The translations under genes were made by a program, and so were the position numbers. A stretch of 64,000 bases of DNA, taken from assembly GCA_900315205.1 (NCBI GenBank), contig OMYF01000003.1, forward strand, positions 1 to 64,000. Reading direction: 5' to 3'. Each line of letters opens with the position of its first letter. Within the stretch, counting starts at the first letter, position 1. Shown here piece after piece: positions 55,894 through 64,000 of this stretch. Below the pieces are notes generated by a model. The model saw only the letters and a program-made list of their open reading frames with translations, searched no databases and was not told the DNA's origin. This DNA comes from an uncultured Acidaminococcus sp. GTDB taxonomy: Bacteria > Bacillota > Negativicutes > Acidaminococcales > Acidaminococcaceae.

Positions 55894-56781
55894 ATTTTAG
55901 AATTTAAACATATTTCGCTTGACGATAAACCTATTTTTGATAATTATTTCAATGAAATGGATTATCATGCTGCTGAATGCTGTTTTGGCACGCTGTTCAT
56001 CTGGCGCAAGTTCTTTGACACGTACTGGGCCGTCGTCCACGGTTCGCTGATCATCAAGGTGACGAGCGGAGGGAAGAGCTTTATCCTGCCGCCCTTTGGC
56101 GGCGTCAATGAGGACCTGCCCATCGTCATCGAATCCCTGAGGGAATATTTCGGTCACAAGCCCTTTGAACTCCATGGCGTCTATGAAAGCACCATCGAGC
56201 GCTTTCGCAGATATCTGCCCGCCATCACCGAGTACACGGAAGACAGGGACAACTGGGATTATGTGTACCTGCGGGACAATCTGGCGTCTCTTTCCGGGCG
56301 CAAACTGCATTCCAAGAAAAATCATTATAATGCTTTTATAAAGGAGCATCCTGATTTTGTCTATGAACCGATCACACCGGCCAATGCAGAGGAATGCATC
56401 GCTTTCGGACGCGCCTGGGATGACAACCGGGCTCTGACCGATCCGACCATCCTCAGTGAGGAATCGGCCATCGAAGAGGGCCTGCGCAACATGGAAGCCC
56501 TGCAGATCCGCGGCGGCCTGATCCGGCTCGACGGACAGGTCAAAGCCTTTACCTTTGGGGAACGGGTCAGCGAGCATACGGCAGTCGTTCATATCGAAAA
56601 GGCAGATCCGGAGATCCGGGGCCTTTTTACGGCGATCAACAAGGAGTTTGTCAGCCGTGCCTGGACAGACGTGACTTATATCAACCGTGAAGAAGATATG
56701 GGGAAACCGGGGATGCGCAAGGCCAAGGAATCGTATCATCCCGAATTCATGATCAAGAAGTACAACACAATCATTTCCTAA
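55894..56781 (+). CDS. DUF2156 (LPG synthetase C-terminal-like) protein, apparent ATT start
   Basis: A 295-residue GNAT-related DUF2156 protein, similar to the catalytic C-terminal part of phosphatidylglycerol lysyltransferase (MprF). It shows FGTLFIWRKFF, KKNHYNAFIKEHP and VHIEKADPEIRGLFTAINKEF. The usual family N-terminus (LEFKHISLDDKPIFDNYF) is encoded from 55897, upstream of the first ATG at 55957. No in-frame ATG, GTG or TTG exists back to the stop at 55840. ATT at 55894 lies 6 bases after AGGAGAG, so it is the likely start. The following Eis-like gene begins 14 bases later. Confidence 0.8.
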   Translation: MLEFKHISLDDKPIFDNYFNEMDYHAAECCFGTLFIWRKFFDTYWAVVHGSLIIKVTSGGKSFILPPFGGVNEDLPIVIESLREYFGHKPFELHGVYESTIERFRRYLPAITEYTEDRDNWDYVYLRDNLASLSGRKLHSKKNHYNAFIKEHPDFVYEPITPANAEECIAFGRAWDDNRALTDPTILSEESAIEEGLRNMEALQIRGGLIRLDGQVKAFTFGERVSEHTAVVHIEKADPEIRGLFTAINKEFVSRAWTDVTYINREEDMGKPGMRKAKESYHPEFMIKKYNTIIS

Positions 56782-56795
56782 GGAGACTGGTTATA

Positions 56796-57977
56796 TTGGA
56801 TTATCGGCTGCTCAATCAGGAAACGCTGCCCCAGGCTATGGAGCTCTGGGATGCCTGTTTCGAAAAGAAGGGGACACCCTTTTATGAATGGTATTTTTCC
56901 TCATACTGCCTGAAACAGAACAAGGTCCTGGGCGCATTCCGTGACGGCCGCCTGGCGGCCATGCTCCATTTGAATCCCTATACGCTCCATGTCCGTGGCA
57001 GGGACTGGAGAGTGCCCTATATCGTGGGGGTCGCCACCGATCCGCTCGACCGGGGCCGCCATCTCATGGGCGAACTCATGGACAAGGCTTTTACGATGCT
57101 GCGGGCCATGCAGATCCCTTTCGTGATCCTGATGCCCATTCATGCCGGTATCTATCAGCCCTACGGATTTGCCTACACCCACATGCGGAAGCGGTACGAA
57201 CTGCCCCTTTCCAGCCTGTCGTTCGGAGAAGCTGCCCTGGCGGATTATCAGCTTGATCGGGTGCCCACTCTTTTGGCAAAAGACGCCATTGCACCGGTCT
57301 ATGCCGAGGCTATGGGGCGGTATCACGGATATGCGGTCCGCGGTGACCGGGAATGGGAAAATATCCTGGTTACGGCGCAGCAGGACCATATGGAAACGGT
57401 CATTGTAAAAGATGGGTCTGACATTCTTGGCTACGTGCTGTATAATAGAGAAGGAGAGACCGTAAATGTTCAGGAACTGCTGAGCCTGTCGGCTCCGTCC
57501 AGGCTTTGCCTGCTGCGCTACCTGCGCGGCTTTGCTGGCACGTACCGGACGCTGCGCTGGCTTGCCGAACCCGATGACCTGACCTACCTGCGCCTTGCAG
57601 ACCAGCATGAGGCTCCGGCTGTCGCCCCGTTCATGATGGGACGCGTCGTCAGTGCCGCCCTGCTCCTGGAGCAGCTTCCCGTCCCGGAAGCGCTCGCGGG
57701 AGAGCAGCTTGTCCTGGCGTTGCGGGATGACCAGGTCCCGCTCAATACGATGCTGGTGAAACTTTCTTTCACCGAGAAGGGCATCAGGCTCCTGAATACG
57801 ATCGATGATCCCGAGGTCATTATGGATATCCGTGCTTTCACACAGCTCGTTTTCGGCACAATGAGCACGGAATCGCTCCAAAGGGCCGGCTTTGTCCTGA
57901 CAAGGGATGAGGGGACGGCCCGGAAACTGGATTTGTTGTTCCCGGTACAAGTCAACTATATCAATGAATATTTCTAA
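56796..57977 (+). CDS. Eis-like GNAT acetyltransferase
   Basis: A 393-residue protein. The N-terminal GNAT domain has VLGAFRDGRLAAMLHLNPY, IVGVATDPLDRGRHLMGELMDKAF (acetyl-CoA loop) and a tyrosine-containing YQPYGFAY. The C-terminal part resembles the SCP2-like domain of Eis enzymes, which acetylate amines. The substrate is unknown. It begins with TTG at 56796, 9 bases after AAGGAGA. It may be co-transcribed with the DUF2156 gene and purL. Confidence 0.87.
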   Translation: MDYRLLNQETLPQAMELWDACFEKKGTPFYEWYFSSYCLKQNKVLGAFRDGRLAAMLHLNPYTLHVRGRDWRVPYIVGVATDPLDRGRHLMGELMDKAFTMLRAMQIPFVILMPIHAGIYQPYGFAYTHMRKRYELPLSSLSFGEAALADYQLDRVPTLLAKDAIAPVYAEAMGRYHGYAVRGDREWENILVTAQQDHMETVIVKDGSDILGYVLYNREGETVNVQELLSLSAPSRLCLLRYLRGFAGTYRTLRWLAEPDDLTYLRLADQHEAPAVAPFMMGRVVSAALLLEQLPVPEALAGEQLVLALRDDQVPLNTMLVKLSFTEKGIRLLNTIDDPEVIMDIRAFTQLVFGTMSTESLQRAGFVLTRDEGTARKLDLLFPVQVNYINEYF

Positions 57978-57990
57978 TGGGGAGGCTGTC

Positions 57991-60900
57991 ATGAGCGAGG
58001 ACATCAGAAGAATTTATGTGGAAAAGAAGAAAGAGTATGCCGTGGAAGCAGCCAATATGCTGGCTGATCTGCAGCAGACCCTGGGCCTGAAGCAGCTGAC
58101 GGGGCTCCGGATCATCAACCGCTATGATCTGAGCGGGATCACCGATGAAGCCTACGAAGCGGCTAAAAGGGTCATCCTTTCCGAACCGCCGGTGGACAAT
58201 GTCTGCGATGAAGTCCTGGAGATCCCTGCAGGGGTCCGGAGTTTTGCCGTGGAACTGCTGACGGGCCAGTATGACCAGCGTGAAGACTTCGCTGCCCAGT
58301 GCATCCAGCTGATCACCCAGAGCGCGCCTCCGATCGTTGCTGCCGCCAAAGTCTATCTGCTGGAAGGCGATCTGACGGACGCCGATGTGGAGAAGATCAA
58401 GAAATATGTCATCAACCCGGTGGAAGCACAGGAAGCTGCGATCGAGAAGCCGGACAGCCTGGACTTCAAGTGGCAGGCACCGCCTCCTGTGGAAATCATA
58501 GAAGGCTTTACGAAGTTCTCCAAAGAGGAACTGGCCGCTTTCCTGAAGAAACAGGAACTTGCCATGAGTTTTGAGGACCTGGCCTTCTGTCAGGAATATT
58601 TCCAGAAGGAAAACAGGGATCCTTCCATTACGGAGATCAAAGTCCTTGATACGTACTGGTCCGACCACTGCCGGCACACCACGTTCGAAACAAAGCTGAA
58701 GGATGTGGAGATTTCCGATTCTGTCTATACGGAACCTGTGAAGGAAGCTTTCGAGCTGTACAAAAAGGACCGCGAGTTCGTGTACGGCAAGGATACGGAG
58801 CGGCCCATCACGCTGATGGATATGGCCTGCCTTGCCACCAAGAAGCTGAAAAAGGAAGGCAAGATACCCGATCTGGATGCTTCGGAAGAAATAAATGCCT
58901 GCTCGATCGTTGTGCCCATCACCGTGGACGGCCGCAAAGAAGACTGGCTCGTCATGTTCAAGAACGAGACCCACAACCATCCGACCGAAATCGAACCGTT
59001 CGGCGGTGCCGCGACCTGTCTCGGCGGCGCGATCCGCGATCCTCTGAGCGGCCGCAGCTACGTCTATCAGGCCATGCGTGTCACCGGTGCCGGCGATCCG
59101 CGCACGCCTTACGAAAAGACGCTCGTCGGCAAACTGCCGCAAAGACGGATCACCATCGGTGCCGCAGCGGGCTACAGCTCCTACGGCAACCAGATCGGTC
59201 TGGCTACGGGCCTTGTCGAAGAATATTATCATGAACGCTTCGTGGCCAAGCGCATGGAAGTCGGCGCGGTCATCGCAGCGGCTCCGAAGGACGCCGTGGT
59301 CCGGGAAAGACCGCAGGCGGGCGATCTGGTCATCCTGCTCGGCGGCCGTACGGGCCGTGACGGCATGGGAGGCGCTACGGGCGCATCCAAGGAACATACG
59401 ACGAAATCCCTGAGCACCTGCGGTGCAGAAGTGCAGAAGGGGAATCCGCCCAACGAAAGAAAGATCCAGCGCCTCTTCCGGAACAAGGAAGTGACGCGTC
59501 TCATCAAACGCTGCAATGACTTCGGTGCCGGCGGTGTGTCCGTCGCCATCGGGGAACTGGCACCGGGTCTTGTGATCAATCTGGACAAAGTCCCGAAGAA
59601 ATACGAAGGCCTGGACGGCACGGAACTGGCTATCAGTGAGTCCCAGGAGCGGATGGCCGTTGTCATCGCCCCGAAGGATCTGGATACGTTCATGGCTGCC
59701 GCGGCCGGAGAAAACCTGGAAGCCACGGTGGTGGCGGAGGTATCCGCCGATCCGCGTCTTGTGATGTACTGGCGCGGCGAAAAGATCGTCGATATTTCCC
59801 GTGCCTTCCTCGACACGAACGGGATTTCCCAGGAAACCTCCGTCGAGGTCGAAGGCATCGATGCGGCTTCGCCCTTCAATGAGGTGCCCGCTGCCGTTGC
59901 CGGACGCAAAGATATCCGCGAGGCCTGGCTGGCCAACCTGGACCGTCTGAATGTCTGCAGCGAAGAGGGACTGGGTGAACGGTTCGACGGCACGATCGGC
60001 CGCGGCACGGTCCTCATGCCCTATGGCGGGCGCCGCCAGCTTACGCCGACGGAAGCCATGGCAGCCCGTCTGCCCGTACTGGGCGGAAAGACGAACGCCA
60101 CGAGCATCATGGCCTGCGGCTACAATCCGAACGTGGCCTGCTGGAGCCCGTATCACGGCGGGATGTACGCCGTCGTCGAGGCTGTCTGCCGTGCGGCTGC
60201 AGTCGGTGCGGATACGACGAAACTCCGTCTTTCGATGCAGGAATATTTCCCGAAACTGCACAACCCTGCCAAGTGGGGCCTGCCTCTCAGTGCTCTGCTG
60301 GGTGCCTATAATGCATGCTGCCAGCTCGAACTGCCGGCAATCGGCGGGAAGGACTCCATGTCCGGCACGTTCATGGACCTCGAGGTGCCGCCGTCCCTGC
60401 TGTGCTTTGCAGTGGGCGTGATGGATGGCCGCGACACGATCTCGAGCGAGTTCAAGAAGGCCGGCAATGAAGTCATCTTCGTTCCCGTACCCTGCGATGA
60501 GCATGAGGTCGTGGAGTTCGAAGCGCTGAAGAAGCTCCTTGCTTCCGTCCATAAAGGGATCCTGGGCAGACGGATCATCACGGCCGGCGTCGTCAAGGAA
60601 GGCGGCGTGGCAGCCTCCCTGTCCGCCATGTGCCTCGGCAACGGACTGGGCTTTGCCTTCGTCAAGCCCTTCCTCCACGAGGAATGCCTCTTTACGCTGC
60701 AGCCCGGCGGTTTCCTGGTCGAACTGGCTCCGGACGCTGATGCGGCGGCTGTCTTTGAAGGCACGGATTACCTGCCCCTGGGCCGCCTGACCGATGATGC
60801 CCGCATCACTGTCAACGATACGGAGATTTCTCTGAAGGATATCGAAAGCGCCTATACGAGGACCCTCGACAGCACCTTCCCGCAGAAGGTCAGGAACACG

Positions 60901-61767
60901 GAAAAGAAAAATATCCGCGAAGTCCCGTTCCATAATGACCTGCCTCTCACGGCACCGTACAATGTGGCCAAACCGCGCGTCTTCATCCCGGTCTTCCCGG
61001 GCATCAACTGCGAATACGACACAGCTGCCGCCTTTGAGGACGCCGGCGGCAAAGCTGATATCTTTGTCGTCAAGAACCTGACGGCCGAAGCCATCAAGGA
61101 GTCGGTCGAGGAAATGGCAAAACGCATCAAAGAAGCTCAGATCGTTGCTCTGCCGGGCGGTTTCAGTGCCGGCGACGAACCGGAAGGCTCCGGCAAGTTC
61201 ATTGCCACCATGTTCCGGAATCCTGTCCTGAAGGCAGCCATCGAAGAACTGCTGAATGAGCGGGACGGACTGATCCTCGGTATCTGCAACGGCTTCCAGG
61301 CCCTGATCAAACTGGGACTCGTGCCGTACGGCAGGATCCTGCCGATGACCGAGACCTCCCCGACGCTGACCTTCAACACCATTGGCCGCCATATTTCCCG
61401 TATGGTCGAGACAAAGGTCGTATCGAACAAGTCTCCGTGGCTTGCGCTGACGGAACCGGGCGATGTGCATACGGTCGCTGTTTCCCACGGCGAAGGCCGC
61501 TTTGTGGCAACAGAGGAAGAGATCCAGAAGCTCTTCAGGAATGGCCAGGTAGGGACCCAGTATGTGGACCTTACGGGTGAACCGACGATGGAAAGTCCGT
61601 ACAATCCGAACGGTTCTCTCTACGCCATCGAAAGCATCACGAGCCCCGATGGCCGGATCCTCGGCAAGATGGGCCATTCCGAACGCTACACCGATGGCCT
61701 CATGAAGAATATTCCCGGCAATAAACTGCAGCCGATTTTCCTGGCCGGTGTCCAGTATTTCAAATAA
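57991..61767 (+). CDS. purL: Phosphoribosylformylglycinamidine synthase, single-chain
   Basis: A 1258-residue enzyme of purine synthesis. The N-terminal and linker parts (to about 210) precede the two synthetase halves, with YWSDHCRHTTFETKL, FKNETHNHPTEIEPFGGAATCLGG and CNDFGAGGVSVAIGELAPG. The C-terminal glutaminase domain (about 985-1258) has the catalytic cysteine in LGICNGFQALIKLG and the histidine in VSHGEGRFV. It is therefore the one-chain form with its own amidotransferase, as in clostridia, and not PurLQS. The ATG at 57991 has GGGGAGG 7 bases upstream. Other pur genes are not in the window. Confidence 0.96.
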   Translation: MSEDIRRIYVEKKKEYAVEAANMLADLQQTLGLKQLTGLRIINRYDLSGITDEAYEAAKRVILSEPPVDNVCDEVLEIPAGVRSFAVELLTGQYDQREDFAAQCIQLITQSAPPIVAAAKVYLLEGDLTDADVEKIKKYVINPVEAQEAAIEKPDSLDFKWQAPPPVEIIEGFTKFSKEELAAFLKKQELAMSFEDLAFCQEYFQKENRDPSITEIKVLDTYWSDHCRHTTFETKLKDVEISDSVYTEPVKEAFELYKKDREFVYGKDTERPITLMDMACLATKKLKKEGKIPDLDASEEINACSIVVPITVDGRKEDWLVMFKNETHNHPTEIEPFGGAATCLGGAIRDPLSGRSYVYQAMRVTGAGDPRTPYEKTLVGKLPQRRITIGAAAGYSSYGNQIGLATGLVEEYYHERFVAKRMEVGAVIAAAPKDAVVRERPQAGDLVILLGGRTGRDGMGGATGASKEHTTKSLSTCGAEVQKGNPPNERKIQRLFRNKEVTRLIKRCNDFGAGGVSVAIGELAPGLVINLDKVPKKYEGLDGTELAISESQERMAVVIAPKDLDTFMAAAAGENLEATVVAEVSADPRLVMYWRGEKIVDISRAFLDTNGISQETSVEVEGIDAASPFNEVPAAVAGRKDIREAWLANLDRLNVCSEEGLGERFDGTIGRGTVLMPYGGRRQLTPTEAMAARLPVLGGKTNATSIMACGYNPNVACWSPYHGGMYAVVEAVCRAAAVGADTTKLRLSMQEYFPKLHNPAKWGLPLSALLGAYNACCQLELPAIGGKDSMSGTFMDLEVPPSLLCFAVGVMDGRDTISSEFKKAGNEVIFVPVPCDEHEVVEFEALKKLLASVHKGILGRRIITAGVVKEGGVAASLSAMCLGNGLGFAFVKPFLHEECLFTLQPGGFLVELAPDADAAAVFEGTDYLPLGRLTDDARITVNDTEISLKDIESAYTRTLDSTFPQKVRNTEKKNIREVPFHNDLPLTAPYNVAKPRVFIPVFPGINCEYDTAAAFEDAGGKADIFVVKNLTAEAIKESVEEMAKRIKEAQIVALPGGFSAGDEPEGSGKFIATMFRNPVLKAAIEELLNERDGLILGICNGFQALIKLGLVPYGRILPMTETSPTLTFNTIGRHISRMVETKVVSNKSPWLALTEPGDVHTVAVSHGEGRFVATEEEIQKLFRNGQVGTQYVDLTGEPTMESPYNPNGSLYAIESITSPDGRILGKMGHSERYTDGLMKNIPGNKLQPIFLAGVQYFK

Positions 61768-61773
61768 ACTTTG

Positions 61774-61804
61774 AAAAGGGCCTGCTGCTGCAGGCCCTTT
61801 TTTC
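61774..61804 (+). terminator. Terminator of purL
   Basis: A 12-bp perfect stem (AAAAGGGCCTGC with GCAGGCCCTTTT) with a 4-base loop and further T. Confidence 0.93.
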
Positions 61805-61896
61805 TGTATCTTCCGCCTTTGGGCGGGAGGTGGGGCAGGAGCGTTCTGCGCCTTTTGTCCCACCTGATCATTGCGTATCGGAGGAACGAGCGATTT

Positions 61897-64000
61897 ATGG
61901 AATTAAAAGAACAAATGCAGATTCATGGTTTTACAGTCACGCGGATCACGCCGCTGCCCGATGTGGATGCGGTCGGCTATGAACTGACCCACGATCAGAG
62001 CGGTGCCCGCGTTTTCTATGTCAGATGCAGTGACGACAACAAGGTATGCACCATCGGCTTCCGCACGCCTTCGCAGGATGATACGGGCATTGCCCATATC
62101 ATGGAACATTCCACCCTGTGCGGCTCCCGCAAATACCATCTGAAGGAACCGTTCGTGGAACTCGTCAAGGGTTCCCTGAATACTTTCCTGAATGCCATGA
62201 CGTATTCGGACAAGACGGTCTACCCGCTGGCGAGCCGTAACGACAAGGATTTCAGGAATCTGATGGATGTCTATCTGGACGCCGTTTTCTATCCGCTCAT
62301 TTATCAGAATCCCTTTACCCTGCGTCAGGAGGGATGGCATTATGAGCTGGATGAAGCAGGCCGCCTCATCCATAACGGCGTTGTCTACAACGAGATGAAG
62401 GGCGTCTATTCGTCCGCGGACGCGGTGGAGGAACATGCTGTCCAGGGAGCTCTGTTCCCGGATACGCCGTACCGTTTTGAATCGGGCGGTCTGCCGGAAG
62501 CAATCCCGACACTGACCCAGCAGATGTTCGAGGATTTCCACAAGAAGTACTATAAGCCGGAGAATGCCTATATCTATCTGTACGGGGACATGGATATCGA
62601 TTCGTATCTGGCCTATCTGGATACGGACTACCTGAGCCATTTCCACAGGACCCCGGGATTTAAAGTGAGCATCCCCGAACAGGCTCCTTTTGACAAGACG
62701 AAGGAAATCACGGCATCCTATCCGGAGGCCGAGGGCGAGGATACAGCGCACAAGGCCTACCTTTCCCTCCATATCGTAACGGGCAACAGGTCCGATCAGA
62801 AGCAGGTCGCAGCTCTGCGGGTGCTGTCCCATGTCCTCCTGGACGGTGACAATGCACCGCTGCGCCTGGCTCTGTTACAGGCGGGCATCGGCAGCGACGT
62901 ATCCGGTTCCTACAACACCTCTCAGCTGCAGCCGGTCTGGTCCATCCGGGTGAGTGGTTCCGACCCGGACAAACTCGACACTTTTATATCCGTCGTTTAC
63001 CGCACCCTGCAGCTGATTTCCCGGAAGGGGGTCCCGGAAAAACTCCTCACGGCCGAACTCAATTCGGAAGAATTCAAGATGCGTGAGGCTGACTATAATA
63101 TCTATCCCAAGGGACTCATCTACGGCCTCAATGTCATGGAGACCTGGCTTTACGGCGGCGATCCCACGACCTGTCTCAAGTTTACGGATGCCCTTGATTT
63201 CCTGCGGAGCAAAATCGGGACCCGTTATTATGAGAATCTGATCGAGACGGTCCTGATGGACAATACCCATAAAGTGCTCCTGACGCTCGTCCCGGAACCG
63301 GGCAAGGAGGAAAAGGACCTTGCCGCCTATCGGGCCAGGATGGAAAAACTGAAGGAAAGCCTGCCCCGGAAGACCCTGGACGAGTATAAAGCCCTCGCGG
63401 ATGAGCTCCATGCCCGTCAGGCCAAACCGGATGCACCGGAGGATCTGGCTTCCATCCCGCTGCTCCAGCGTTCCGACATTACACGCCGCAACGAATATGA
63501 GAGACCGGAAATCGTCCAGAAGGGGACCGAAGCCTTCCTGTACCGGGAAGCCGCGTCGAACCGGATTTCCTACTTCGATTTCTGCTTCGATATGACCGGC
63601 GTTCCTGAAGAAATGCTCTGTTATGCCTATCTGCTTTCCGATGTCCTCGGCAAAGTCGATACGGATGATTTTACGTATTCCGAACTGAATACGTATTCGG
63701 ACAGCTATATCGGCGGCCTGAGCTTTGCCGTACAGCCGTATACCGCATACGACAACACAAACCTGTACCGGAACTATTTTAAGCTTTCCGCCAAGGTCCT
63801 GGAATCCAATGAAGATAAACTGTTCACGCTGCTCGAAAGCCTCTCCCTGCGCAGCCATGTGGGAGACAGGGAGCGTCTTAAGGATATCGTCGAAGAAGTC
63901 AAGTCCGGATGGGATGCACTTTTCTTTTCCCGCGGCATGACAGTCGCCACGGTCCGGCTGCTTTCCTATTTCTCCCGTTCTTCCTGCAGCGCCGAACATG
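61897..64000 (+). CDS. M16C family metallopeptidase (insulinase/PreP-like), partial
   Basis: The gene runs off the window end; 701 codons of a protein of usually about 970 residues are present. The inverted zinc motif is H67-I-M-E70-H71 (GIAHIMEHSTLCGS), with the third ligand probably E166 in VVYNEMKG. FRTPSQDDTGIAHIM, ELVKGSLNTFLNAMTYSDKTVYP and the following M16 inactive-domain region fit the presequence-protease group. It probably degrades peptides in the cytosol. GGAGGAA lies about 10 bases before the ATG. No signal peptide is visible. Confidence 0.92.
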   Translation, partial: MELKEQMQIHGFTVTRITPLPDVDAVGYELTHDQSGARVFYVRCSDDNKVCTIGFRTPSQDDTGIAHIMEHSTLCGSRKYHLKEPFVELVKGSLNTFLNAMTYSDKTVYPLASRNDKDFRNLMDVYLDAVFYPLIYQNPFTLRQEGWHYELDEAGRLIHNGVVYNEMKGVYSSADAVEEHAVQGALFPDTPYRFESGGLPEAIPTLTQQMFEDFHKKYYKPENAYIYLYGDMDIDSYLAYLDTDYLSHFHRTPGFKVSIPEQAPFDKTKEITASYPEAEGEDTAHKAYLSLHIVTGNRSDQKQVAALRVLSHVLLDGDNAPLRLALLQAGIGSDVSGSYNTSQLQPVWSIRVSGSDPDKLDTFISVVYRTLQLISRKGVPEKLLTAELNSEEFKMREADYNIYPKGLIYGLNVMETWLYGGDPTTCLKFTDALDFLRSKIGTRYYENLIETVLMDNTHKVLLTLVPEPGKEEKDLAAYRARMEKLKESLPRKTLDEYKALADELHARQAKPDAPEDLASIPLLQRSDITRRNEYERPEIVQKGTEAFLYREAASNRISYFDFCFDMTGVPEEMLCYAYLLSDVLGKVDTDDFTYSELNTYSDSYIGGLSFAVQPYTAYDNTNLYRNYFKLSAKVLESNEDKLFTLLESLSLRSHVGDRERLKDIVEEVKSGWDALFFSRGMTVATVRLLSYFSRSSCSAEH

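Noticed and set aside
55703-55900. A 65-codon ORF before the DUF2156 gene
   Set aside because: It runs through the promoter region, has no homology I recognise and ends inside the next gene's start.
57961-61863. A 1300-codon open frame on the - strand opposite purL
   Set aside because: It is an antisense shadow of a clearly real, codon-biased gene. It has no ribosome site and no recognisable domain. Similar long shadows occur opposite mtaB (1636-3348), the pgk-tpi fusion (27583-29691), eno (31201-32655) and alaS (48496-49905).

Overview
The window is about 64 kb of a GC-rich (roughly 55-60% by eye), densely coded low-GC-phylum-type chromosome. Gene content points to Firmicutes: a cggR-led glycolytic operon, a yfiH-yggS-sepF-ylmH cluster, an alaS-ireB-ruvX-DUF1292-mltG-U32 cluster, secG-esterase-rnr-smpB, and a small alarmone synthetase. 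A D-2-hydroxyacid dehydrogenase at 44105-45097 closely resembles, from memory, the (R)-2-hydroxyglutarate dehydrogenase of Acidaminococcus. With the GC content this suggests Negativicutes, probably Acidaminococcaceae. That is inference and was not tested by any search. Almost every gene is on the + strand; only ribU, an MFS remnant and a LytTR regulator are on the - strand. No rRNA, tRNA, CRISPR array or intact insertion sequence was seen.

Layout. 0.2-4.4 kb: ribosome and tRNA modification (prmA, rsmE, mtaB), a HIT protein, rpsU and yqeY. 4.6-6.1 kb: a two-domain PPK2. 6.2-10.9 kb: pgeF, yggS, sepF, proC, ylmH, a histidine phosphatase and a small DUF2007-like protein. 11.0-18.2 kb: an accessory-looking block with a TerB-N/TerB-C protein, a BrxD-like ATPase, an Lhr/BrxHI-like helicase, then a UvrX-type Y-family polymerase and a YolD-like protein. 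18.3-25.3 kb: ribU, two small ORFs, a ChbG-type deacetylase, fruK-fruA, a 3'-truncated MFS gene and a LytTR regulator. 25.7-32.6 kb: cggR, gap, a pgk-tpi gene fusion, gpmI and eno. 33.0-36.7 kb: a small alarmone synthetase followed by a two-component system and a class II aldolase-like gene. 36.8-43.9 kb: a hydrolase, panE-like reductase, secG, esterase, thioesterase, rnr, smpB and desulfoferrodoxin. 44.1-46.5 kb: the hydroxyglutarate dehydrogenase-like gene and an aminotransferase. 46.7-64.0 kb: alaS, a TetR-like regulator, ireB, ruvX, DUF1292, mltG, U32 peptidase, an M24 peptidase, efp, a phosphatase, DUF2156 and Eis-like genes, purL and the start of an M16C peptidase.

The most interesting part is 10.9-18.2 kb. 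The TerB/BrxD/BrxHI operon has none of the other BREX components (PglX, PglZ, BrxC/PglY, BrxL). Both it and the following translesion polymerase operon carry a 14-bp match to the Gram-positive LexA (SOS) box, placed 8-9 bp after a TATAAT in each case. This suggests two adjacent DNA-damage-inducible modules: a stand-alone helicase/ATPase DNA-processing or defence complex, and a mutagenic polymerase. Other points are the in-frame Pgk-TIM fusion, an apparent ATT start codon at 55894, a LytTR regulator with no phosphoacceptor aspartate, and an MFS fragment whose reading frame runs through a terminator without a stop.
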